Origin: Bacteroidales bacterium | GTDB lineage: Bacteria > Bacteroidota > Bacteroidia > Bacteroidales > UBA932 | NCBI GenBank assembly: GCA_004556005.1 | Contig: SFJA01000001.1 | Span: 1-64,000 of the forward strand | Length of the DNA stretch: 64,000 bases | Direction of reading: 5' to 3' | Shown here: positions 25,872-33,225 of the stretch, piece after piece | Layout of the letters: the number at the start of each line of letters is the position of its first letter | Numbering within the stretch: the first letter of the stretch is position 1 | Position numbers and translations under genes: made by a program | Notes under the pieces: model-generated | Told to the model about the DNA's origin: nothing | Database searches by the model: none | The model's input: only the letters and a program-made list of their open reading frames with translations

Positions 25872-25902
25872 TTGGTTTTATTCCGTGTTTTTACTAATTT
25901 TG
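25872..25902 (+). promoter_or_regulatory. Bacteroidota promoter for the oad run
   Basis: TTG (25872-25874), a 20-nt spacer, TAATTTTG (25895-25902). The oadG ATG follows 22 nt later. Confidence 0.78.
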
Positions 25903-25924
25903 TAAGTTAAAACAATATGTGGAA

Positions 25925-26179
25925 ATGAGTAATCTGGGTTTTGGATTGCAGCTTATGCTGATCGGTATGCTGACGGTTTTTGTCATTCTGCTGATTGTCA
26001 TCTTCGGCAGCAGGCTGCTTATTGCTGTGATAAACAGGATTGCACCGGCAGAGCAGGCCCCGGCCAAGGCCTCGTCGGGAGGCGCTTCTGCAGGAAGTGA
26101 CGTCGATGCGGTCCTGAGGGAAGCCGTTGCTGCACTTACCGGCGGCAGGGGACATATAGTCAAGGTAACTAAATTGTAG
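25925..26179 (+). CDS. oadG: OadG-like small subunit of Na+-pumping decarboxylase
   Basis: 84 residues from the ATG at 25925 (a GTG 6 nt earlier is in frame). One transmembrane helix ('LMLIGMLTVFVILLIVIFG') followed by a proline/alanine-rich linker ('RIAPAEQAPAKASSGGASAG') and a charged tail. This is the shape of the OadG/MmdD-type gamma or delta subunit that joins the carboxyltransferase to the membrane pump. Sequence alone would be weak; the position just before oadA and oadB supports the call strongly. It lacks the usual His-rich zinc-binding end that some OadG proteins have. Confidence 0.85.
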   Translation: MSNLGFGLQLMLIGMLTVFVILLIVIFGSRLLIAVINRIAPAEQAPAKASSGGASAGSDVDAVLREAVAALTGGRGHIVKVTKL

Positions 26180-26201
26180 AATAAAGAATTGTTGGAAAGA
26201 T

Positions 26202-28052
26202 ATGAGAGAAGTCAAGTTCAGTCTCGTATTTAGAGATATGTGGCAGAGTGCCGGAAAGTATCAGCCGAGGGTTGACCAGCTGGTAAAAGTTGCCCCGGCG
26301 ATAATCAGGATGGGTTGTTTCGACAGGGTCGAGACCAACGGAGGTGGTTTTGAGCAGGTCAACCTGCTTTACGGCGAGAACCCTAACCGTTCGGTAAGGG
26401 AGTGGACCAAGCCGTTCCGTGAGGCCGGAATCCAGACCCATATGCTTGACCGTGCGCTAAATGCGCTCAGGATGAGCCCTTGCTCGAAGGACCTCAGGCA
26501 GCTGTTCTACAAGGTTAAGAAAGCGCAGGGAACGGACATCACCCGTATCTTCTGCGGACTTAACGACGAGCGTAACGTCATTCCGTCAATAGGCTATGCC
26601 AAGGAAGCCGGAATGATTGCACAGGCTTCGCTTTGCATAACCCATTCTCCTATACATACCGTCGATTATTATGTAAATCTCGCCAAGAAGTTCATCGAAG
26701 CTGGAGCCGACGAGATATGCCTCAAGGATATGGCCGGCATAGGAAGGCCGGTGTCGCTCGGCAAGATCGTTGCCGGAATCAAGGCATACAGGCCTGATAT
26801 CGTAATCCAGTATCATTCTCACGCCGGTCCGGGATTCTGTATGGCTTCCATACTCGAAGTATGTCAGGCGGGTTGCGATTATGTTGACGTAGGTATGTCT
26901 CCTCTTTCCTGGGGAACCGGTCACGCCGATGTGATTGCCGTACAGGAAATGCTCAAGGATGCCGGATTCAAGGTCAAGGAAATCAATATGGAAGCTTATA
27001 TGGAAGTGCGCACGCAGATCCAGGCAATGCTTGACGATTTTCTTGGCTACTATTGTCCGGACCTCAACCGCGTCAACAACTCCCTGCTTGTCAAGCCGGG
27101 TCTGCCGGGTGGTATGATGGGCTCTCTTATGACTGACCTCGAGGACAACCTTGCCCAGCTCAACAAATGGAAGGCAAAGAACGGACAGCCTGCACTCACA
27201 ACCGACCAGCTGCTCGTAAAGCTCTTTGACGAAGTCGCTTATGTATGGCCGAAAGTGGGTTATCCTACTCTTGTGACTCCTTTCTCCCAGTATGTCAAGA
27301 ACCTTGCTCTGATGAATGTCATCCAGATGGAAAAGGGCAAGGAGCGCTGGAGTATGATTGGCGACAATATCTGGGATATGATACTCGGAAAGGCGGGCAA
27401 GCTTCCGGGCGAAGTCGATCCGGAAATCAAGGCTCTTGCAGCCGCGCAGGGACGCCAGTTCCTTACCAATGACCCGCAGGAGAATTATCCTGACTGCCTG
27501 GACCAGTTCCGCAGCAAGATGAAGGAGGCAGGCTGGGATACCGGCGCGGATGAAGAGGAACTCTTCGAATATGCAATGCATCCTACTCAGTATGAAGCAT
27601 ATAAATCCGGAAAGGCCAAGGCTGACTTTGAAGCTGACCTTGCAAAGCGCAAGGCTGCATCTGCTTCGGAACAGGGAACTGCAATGCCTTCTGTAATAAC
27701 TGTCAACGTAAACGGACAGCTCTACCGTCTAGACGTCGCTTACGGTGATGCTATCCCTGCACAGGGTGCTGCCGCCCAGACGGGCGCTGCCGCGGTTCAG
27801 GCTGCTGCAGCCGGATCCGAGGATGTCGCCGCCCCGCTTTCGGGCAAATTCTACCTTACCAAGGAACCCGGTGAACAGCCTCGCAAGGTAGGCGATGCCG
27901 TCAAGAGGGGAGAGACGCTCTGCTATATAGAGGCAATGAAGATAAACAATGCGGTATGCGCTGATTTTGACGGCGTTATCACTGAAATTGTAGCCTCTAA
28001 CGGAGATACCGTCGAGGAGGATGACGTAATAATCAGAATGGCGAGGAAATAG
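26202..28052 (+). CDS. oadA: Oxaloacetate decarboxylase alpha subunit (carboxyltransferase-BCCP fusion)
   Basis: 616 residues. The HMGL-like carboxyltransferase domain starts with 'VKFSLVFRDMWQSAGKY', where RD followed by metal ligands is typical, and includes 'EICLKDMAGIG' (carbamylated-Lys position) and 'YHSHAGPGFCMASILE' (His ligands). PYC_OADA domain follows (~300-470), then an Ala-rich linker and a biotinyl domain (~545-616) with the biotinyl-Lys motif 'IEAMKINNAV'. It moves CO2 from oxaloacetate to biotin for release by the membrane subunit. Methylmalonyl-CoA or pyruvate-carboxylase B roles are alternatives, but the oadG/oadB flanks favour the decarboxylase pump. Confidence 0.92.
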   Translation: MREVKFSLVFRDMWQSAGKYQPRVDQLVKVAPAIIRMGCFDRVETNGGGFEQVNLLYGENPNRSVREWTKPFREAGIQTHMLDRALNALRMSPCSKDLRQLFYKVKKAQGTDITRIFCGLNDERNVIPSIGYAKEAGMIAQASLCITHSPIHTVDYYVNLAKKFIEAGADEICLKDMAGIGRPVSLGKIVAGIKAYRPDIVIQYHSHAGPGFCMASILEVCQAGCDYVDVGMSPLSWGTGHADVIAVQEMLKDAGFKVKEINMEAYMEVRTQIQAMLDDFLGYYCPDLNRVNNSLLVKPGLPGGMMGSLMTDLEDNLAQLNKWKAKNGQPALTTDQLLVKLFDEVAYVWPKVGYPTLVTPFSQYVKNLALMNVIQMEKGKERWSMIGDNIWDMILGKAGKLPGEVDPEIKALAAAQGRQFLTNDPQENYPDCLDQFRSKMKEAGWDTGADEEELFEYAMHPTQYEAYKSGKAKADFEADLAKRKAASASEQGTAMPSVITVNVNGQLYRLDVAYGDAIPAQGAAAQTGAAAVQAAAAGSEDVAAPLSGKFYLTKEPGEQPRKVGDAVKRGETLCYIEAMKINNAVCADFDGVITEIVASNGDTVEEDDVIIRMARK

Positions 28053-28055
28053 TGT

Positions 28056-29303
28056 ATGAACGGTTTTGCTGACATCTTCCGGAAGCTCTTCGACATGACT
28101 GCATTCAGCAATCTTGTCGATGACCCTTCCATCCTGATAATGTATCTGATAGCATTCGGGCTCCTGTATCTCGGAATCGTCAAGAAATACGAACCGCTGC
28201 TGCTGGTGCCAATAGCGTTCGGAGTGCTCATCGCCAACTTCCCCGGCGGCGAGATGGGCGTGGTTCAGGCGGACTCTGCCGGTTATGTGACCCTTGCAGA
28301 CGGAACCAGGGAAATAATCTGGGATATGCCGCTGCACAAGATAGCGCACGAATTTGGCATAATGAACTACCTCTACTATGCGCTCATCAAGTCAGGACTC
28401 CTTCCGCCTATCATCTTTATGGGTGTGGGAGCGATGACTGACTTCGGTCCTATGCTGCGCAATCTCAAGCTTGCTATTTTTGGTGCGGCTGCCCAGTTCG
28501 GTATCTTTGCCGTGCTCATTATCAGTCTGTTGCTCGGATTTACCCCGCAGGAGGCTGCTTCTCTCGGCATCATCGGAGGCGCCGACGGCCCTACCGCCAT
28601 CTTTACCACCATCAAGCTTGCCCCGCATCTGCTGGGACCTATTGCTATCGCGGCCTACAGCTATATGGCCCTTGTCCCGGTAATCATTCCTCTTGTCGTC
28701 AAGCTTACCTGCAGCGAAAAGGAATTGCTTATCAATATGAAGGAGCAGGACAGGCTCTATCCTGACAAGATGGAGTTCAAGAATATGAGGGTGGTCAAGA
28801 TAGTGTTCCCTATTGCCGTCACTACCATCGTAGCCCTATTCGTGCCTTCAGCAGTGCCTCTCGTGGGAATGCTTATGTTCGGCAATCTCATCAAGGAAAT
28901 CGGTGCGGATACCAACAGGCTCTTCCAGACCGCCAGCAACGGACTTATGAATGCTGCCACGATTTTCCTCGGCCTCTGTGTGGGCGCTACGATGACTTCC
29001 GAGGCATTCCTCAACTGGACTACGCTCGGAATCGTATTTGGAGGATTCTGCGCTTTTGCGCTCAGCATTGCCAGCGGTATCTTTATGGTAAAGATATGGA
29101 ACCTCTTTGCAAAAAAGAAGATCAATCCTCTTGTCGGCGCCACCGGACTTTCCGCAGTGCCTATGGCAAGCCGTGTCTGCAACGGTATCAGTACCAAATA
29201 TGATCCGAAGAACCACGTGCTCAACTATTGCATGGCATCCAATATCGCGGGCGTAATCGGCTCTGCGGTCGCTGCCGGCGTGCTGATTTCGTTCCTCGGA
29301 TAA
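28056..29303 (+). CDS. oadB: Sodium-ion-translocating decarboxylase beta subunit
   Basis: 415 residues with ~9-10 membrane helices. Signature regions: 'PPIIFMGVGAMTDFGPML', 'LGIIGGADGPTAIFTT' (Asp on the Na+ path) and 'GLMNAATIFLGLCVGATM' plus 'NPLVGATGLSAVPMASRV' near the C-terminus. It decarboxylates carboxybiotin and exports Na+. Length fits OadB/MmdB/GcdB proteins. It begins 4 nt after oadA. This complex makes a sodium gradient from oxaloacetate or methylmalonyl-CoA, typical of anaerobes. Confidence 0.96.
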   Translation: MNGFADIFRKLFDMTAFSNLVDDPSILIMYLIAFGLLYLGIVKKYEPLLLVPIAFGVLIANFPGGEMGVVQADSAGYVTLADGTREIIWDMPLHKIAHEFGIMNYLYYALIKSGLLPPIIFMGVGAMTDFGPMLRNLKLAIFGAAAQFGIFAVLIISLLLGFTPQEAASLGIIGGADGPTAIFTTIKLAPHLLGPIAIAAYSYMALVPVIIPLVVKLTCSEKELLINMKEQDRLYPDKMEFKNMRVVKIVFPIAVTTIVALFVPSAVPLVGMLMFGNLIKEIGADTNRLFQTASNGLMNAATIFLGLCVGATMTSEAFLNWTTLGIVFGGFCAFALSIASGIFMVKIWNLFAKKKINPLVGATGLSAVPMASRVCNGISTKYDPKNHVLNYCMASNIAGVIGSAVAAGVLISFLG

Positions 29304-29319
29304 GGCATAGTTTGAGTGT

Positions 29320-30432
29320 ATGGCTGCAGAAAATGATTTTTCCAGATTGGAGCTCAGCCTCCCTGCGTGCAGAAGCAACTACCGCTATTTCAGGTCCCTG
29401 CTCAAGCCTTCGACTAAGCTGCTGGTGCTTGTCAAGGCAAATGCATACGGACACGGCGCGGTAGAATTCGCTTCTATGATGCAGGCGGAAGGTGCTGACT
29501 ATCTGGCCGTTGCGCTGCCGCTGGAAGGTGTGGAGCTGCGTAGGTCGGGTATCTCGCTGCCCATACTCGTACTTACTGCCGGAACGGACTTTTTTCCGCA
29601 GATCATCGAGAACAGGCTCGAACCCGGCATTCCGAATATGGACACTCTCGTTGCGTTGTGCAATGAATTGAAACAAAGGGGGATAGAAGGGTTTCCAATA
29701 CATATCAAGCTTGACAGCGGAATGCACCGCCTGGGCTTTATGAGCTCCGAACTGGACGAGTTGAAAGCCTTTCTTGCAGGATGCCGCCAGGTCAGGGTCG
29801 TTTCGCTCTACTCGCATCTTGCGGCATCCGAGGACCCGGAACAGGACGAATTTACCCTTGGGCAGATAGAATTGTTCGAAAGGAATGCAGAGAGCGTTTG
29901 CAGCGTACTGCCTTACAGGCCAATGCTTCACGTGCTCAACTCTGCGGGTATAGAGCGTTTCCCTCAGTATCAGCACGATATGGTGCGTCTGGGGATTGGA
30001 ATTTACGGTATAAGCGCGCTCCCGGGAAAGAAGCTTCAGCCGGTTGCGAGCTTTAAGGTCAAGATACTGCAGATCAAGCATCTGCTGCCTTCAGACGGTA
30101 CCATTGGCTACGGCCGTTATGGAAAAGTCGGGCCTCAGGGGGCGACCATAGCGACTATACCTGCAGGCTATGCTGACGGAATTGACAGGCATCTGGGCAG
30201 GGGAGCAGCAAGCTTCAGCGTTAACGGGCACAGGGCGCCGACCATCGGCAATATATGTATGGATATGTGTATGCTTGACGTGACCGGGATAGACTGCAAG
30301 GTGGGCGATACCGTGGTGATTTTCGGAAAGGATCCGGAAATAGGTGAGCTGGCTGATATCCTGGGTACCATACCGTACGAAATCCTGACTTCGGTTCCGC
30401 GCCGTATCGAAAGGGTGATTGTACGCAGATAA
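29320..30432 (+). CDS. alr: Alanine racemase
   Basis: 370 residues. PLP-binding Lys in 'LVKANAYGHGAVEF' (Lys ~38), catalytic Tyr region 'MVRLGIGIYGI' and 'VGPQGATIATIPAGYADG', and the C-terminal 'NICMDMCMLDVTG'. It makes D-alanine for peptidoglycan. It starts 17 nt after oadB and seems co-transcribed with the decarboxylase pump genes, an odd partnership with no obvious logic. Standard length for Alr. Confidence 0.96.
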   Translation: MAAENDFSRLELSLPACRSNYRYFRSLLKPSTKLLVLVKANAYGHGAVEFASMMQAEGADYLAVALPLEGVELRRSGISLPILVLTAGTDFFPQIIENRLEPGIPNMDTLVALCNELKQRGIEGFPIHIKLDSGMHRLGFMSSELDELKAFLAGCRQVRVVSLYSHLAASEDPEQDEFTLGQIELFERNAESVCSVLPYRPMLHVLNSAGIERFPQYQHDMVRLGIGIYGISALPGKKLQPVASFKVKILQIKHLLPSDGTIGYGRYGKVGPQGATIATIPAGYADGIDRHLGRGAASFSVNGHRAPTIGNICMDMCMLDVTGIDCKVGDTVVIFGKDPEIGELADILGTIPYEILTSVPRRIERVIVRR

Positions 30433-30458
30433 GTGAATCAAAACAACACTGAAACTAT

Positions 30459-31823
30459 ATGAAAAAAATTCTGACACTTGCGTTGTCGCTGATCAGCGTC
30501 GCAGCGGCCGCGCAGCAGACGGGGGGAATCACTCCTGAAATGCTTGGCCGCATCAGCGGCGCCTATGCGGGAGACGCGCACGACAAGGCAATACGCAATG
30601 CCTTGAATACCACGGATATAAATGTACTTGCTACAAATGCGGACAAGATCGCTATGCCCGAAACGTCATTCAGCGACCGCGTCGTAACCAAGGGTATTAC
30701 CAATCAGAAGAAAAGCGGAAGGTGCTGGCTGTTCACCGGACTCAATGTGCTCAGGGCTGCTGCAATCCAGAAATATGACCTTGGAGACTTCCAGTTCTCT
30801 CAAAGCTACTGCTTCTTCTATGACCAGCTCGAAAAGGCCAATCTTTTCCTCCAGGCTGTGATAGATACCAGAGAAAAGCCTATGTCTGACCGTGAGGTTG
30901 ACTGGCTTTTCAGCAATCCGATAGGCGACGGAGGTACATTCACCGGTGTCGCAAACCTTGTCACCAAGTATGGACTTGTCCCTGCAGACGTGATGCCGGA
31001 AAGCTATATTGCCAACAGTACCAGCCAGATGAGCGCCCAACTTCGTACCTTGCTCAGACAGGACGGCCTTAAACTGCGCGAGACACCTTCAGGCGTGAAG
31101 AAAAAGGATATGGGGGCCTATCTCCAGGGGCTCAAGGAGGAGATGCTCGGAGAGGTTTACCGCATACTCGCCCTGTGCCTTGGCGAACCGCCTGCATACT
31201 TCGAGTGGCAGGGCAAGACCGTGACTCCGCTTCAGTTCTATCAGGAGCTGCTCGGTTACGACCTTGAGCACGGCTATGTGATGCTGATGAACGATCCTTC
31301 GCGCGAATATGGAAAGGTTTACGAGATCCGGTATGACAGGCATCTATATGACGGCCAGAACTGGCTCTATGTCAATCTCCCGATAGAGCGCATCAAGGAA
31401 ATGGCCATTGCCTCCATCAAGGACAACGTGGCAATGTACTTCAGCTGCGATGTCGCAAAGCAGCTCAACCGCCCGAAGGGAGTGTGTGACCTTGAAAATT
31501 ATGATTACGAGTCTCTGCTCGGAGTCAAGTTCACTATGGACAAGAAACAGCGCATCCTGACTCACGCCAGCGGATCTTCCCATGCCATGACACTTGTGGG
31601 AGTCAATCTTGAGGACGGTGTGCCTGACAGGTGGCTCGTGGAAAACAGCTGGGGTGACACTGGTTACAAAGGTCACATCATAATGACTGACGACTGGTTC
31701 AACGAGTATATGTTCCGCCTCGTAGTGGAACGCAAGTACGTTCCGGAAGACGTGCTCAAGATGCTTGAACAGACTCCTGTACAGCTTCCGGCCTGGGATC
31801 CTATGTTTTTAAATGAAGAATAG
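30459..31823 (+). CDS. C1-family aminopeptidase (bleomycin hydrolase/PepC-like)
   Basis: 454 residues with an N-terminal signal peptide ('MKKILTLALSLISVAAAAQQ'; no lipobox), so it is probably periplasmic. Papain-like triad: Cys in 'NQKKSGRCWLFTGLN' (Gln also present), His in 'ASGSSHAMTLVGVN' and Asn in 'VENSWGDTGY'. This is the bleomycin hydrolase/PepC aminopeptidase group, normally cytosolic; Bacteroidales encode secreted versions. It likely takes part in peptide use. Located 26 nt after alr and 2 nt before the antiporter gene. Confidence 0.92.
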   Translation: MKKILTLALSLISVAAAAQQTGGITPEMLGRISGAYAGDAHDKAIRNALNTTDINVLATNADKIAMPETSFSDRVVTKGITNQKKSGRCWLFTGLNVLRAAAIQKYDLGDFQFSQSYCFFYDQLEKANLFLQAVIDTREKPMSDREVDWLFSNPIGDGGTFTGVANLVTKYGLVPADVMPESYIANSTSQMSAQLRTLLRQDGLKLRETPSGVKKKDMGAYLQGLKEEMLGEVYRILALCLGEPPAYFEWQGKTVTPLQFYQELLGYDLEHGYVMLMNDPSREYGKVYEIRYDRHLYDGQNWLYVNLPIERIKEMAIASIKDNVAMYFSCDVAKQLNRPKGVCDLENYDYESLLGVKFTMDKKQRILTHASGSSHAMTLVGVNLEDGVPDRWLVENSWGDTGYKGHIIMTDDWFNEYMFRLVVERKYVPEDVLKMLEQTPVQLPAWDPMFLNEE

Positions 31824-31825
31824 AT

Positions 31826-33223
31826 ATGGCACAAGACAAAGCAACACTCAGAAAGTACAACTACTGGCAGTGGCGAACCCTCATCATCCTGATGCTGGGA
31901 TATGCCCTTTTCTACTTTGTACGCAAGAACTTCAGCATCGTAATGCCTGCGCTCGAGTCTGAACTCGGCCTCAGCAAGACCCAGCTGGGTATCTTCCTCA
32001 CACTTAACGGAGTGATTTACGGCGTATCACGCTTCTTCAACGGATTCCTCTCCGACAGGCTCAAGCGCAAGAGAGTCTTTATGGCTGCCGGTCTGTTCCT
32101 TTCGGCCGTTGTCAACCTCGTCATAGGATTCCTTCCTCAGATGAACGGACTGATGGGCATACTTGACGCCGAGGGCAAGGTGACTATGTTTGCAGTTTAT
32201 TTCATCGGTACACTGCTTCTTTTCAACGGAGTGTTCCAGGGAATGGGCTTCCCTCCTTGCTCTGCCCTGCTCGTAAACTGGGTCAAACCTTCCGAACTCG
32301 CCACAAAACAGGCTATCTGGAATACCTCTCACTCTCTCGGAGCAGGTCTTCTTGGACTTATGATTGCAGGCATACTCAATGCATTCGGCAATGCAGCTTG
32401 GCAGTGGTGCTTCTGGATTCCGGCAATTCTTGCCATTATGGGAGCTGCCCTCCTTCTGCTGGGACTCAAGGATGACCCTTCTGATGTGGGACTGCCAAGC
32501 GTCGTGACCCTCGACACCGCTACCAAGGATGCGAGGGACGACTCCAAAGAAAGTCCTGAGTTCAAGAAAAAGGCTTACAAGCTCTGTGTAAAGCACCTTG
32601 TGTTCGGAAGCCCGACTATGTGGTGCATAGCGGTCTGCACCTTCTGCGTATATGTCGTCCGATTCACCGTGCTTGACTGGGGCTCCAGCATTCTTACCCA
32701 GTACAAGGGTATGGATCTTGGCCTTGCTGCCACCGTAGTCGGTCTCACCGAGGTCGTGGGCGGCATACTCGGCGTGCTTCTCGCTGGATGGATGACAGAC
32801 CATCTGTTCAAAGGCAAGGCACATCATACCGGACTGCTTTTCACGGCCATCGCAACCCTTTTCCTCTTCCTGTTCTGGAAGGCTCCTAAGGACAATACCA
32901 TACTCAATATCATTTATATAGTCCTGATTTCCTTCTTTATCTACGGACCTCAGGGACTTGTGGGCATCGCAGCTTCCAACCAGGCCACCAAGCGTGCCGC
33001 AGCCAGTGCCAACGGCTTTGTAGGAATGTTCGGCTACCTTTCCCCTATAGTCTCAGGTACCCTCTTCGGCTTCCTTGCACAGCACTACGGCTGGGACTCA
33101 GTCTTTGAAGCGGGAATCATTTTCGGAATAGTGGGAACCATAGTATGGGCCCTGATATGGAAAGCCCCGGCCAATGGCTATGCAAAGGCCGAGGAACTTC
33201 TCAAGCAGCTTGACGAGGAGTAA
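31826..33223 (+). CDS. MFS organophosphate:phosphate antiporter, second copy
   Basis: 465 residues, 12-helix MFS. N-terminal 'LGYALFYFVRKNFSIVMPAL', loop 'FLSDRLKRKRVFMAAG', centre 'GMGFPPCSALLVNWVKPSE' and 'GPQGLVGIAASNQATKRA' near the end. Same family as the gene at 4307 but clearly divergent (for example SDRLKRKR against SDRSDSRK). Family members carry glycerol-3-phosphate, hexose phosphates or phosphoglycerate in exchange for phosphate; the substrate cannot be read from the sequence. It lies at the end of the oadG-oadA-oadB-alr-peptidase run. Confidence 0.87.
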   Translation: MAQDKATLRKYNYWQWRTLIILMLGYALFYFVRKNFSIVMPALESELGLSKTQLGIFLTLNGVIYGVSRFFNGFLSDRLKRKRVFMAAGLFLSAVVNLVIGFLPQMNGLMGILDAEGKVTMFAVYFIGTLLLFNGVFQGMGFPPCSALLVNWVKPSELATKQAIWNTSHSLGAGLLGLMIAGILNAFGNAAWQWCFWIPAILAIMGAALLLLGLKDDPSDVGLPSVVTLDTATKDARDDSKESPEFKKKAYKLCVKHLVFGSPTMWCIAVCTFCVYVVRFTVLDWGSSILTQYKGMDLGLAATVVGLTEVVGGILGVLLAGWMTDHLFKGKAHHTGLLFTAIATLFLFLFWKAPKDNTILNIIYIVLISFFIYGPQGLVGIAASNQATKRAAASANGFVGMFGYLSPIVSGTLFGFLAQHYGWDSVFEAGIIFGIVGTIVWALIWKAPANGYAKAEELLKQLDEE

Positions 33224-33225
33224 TC

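Noticed and set aside
26586..27581. Minus-strand open frame of 331 codons within oadA
   Set aside because: Antisense to a solid oadA; no start signal or family match.
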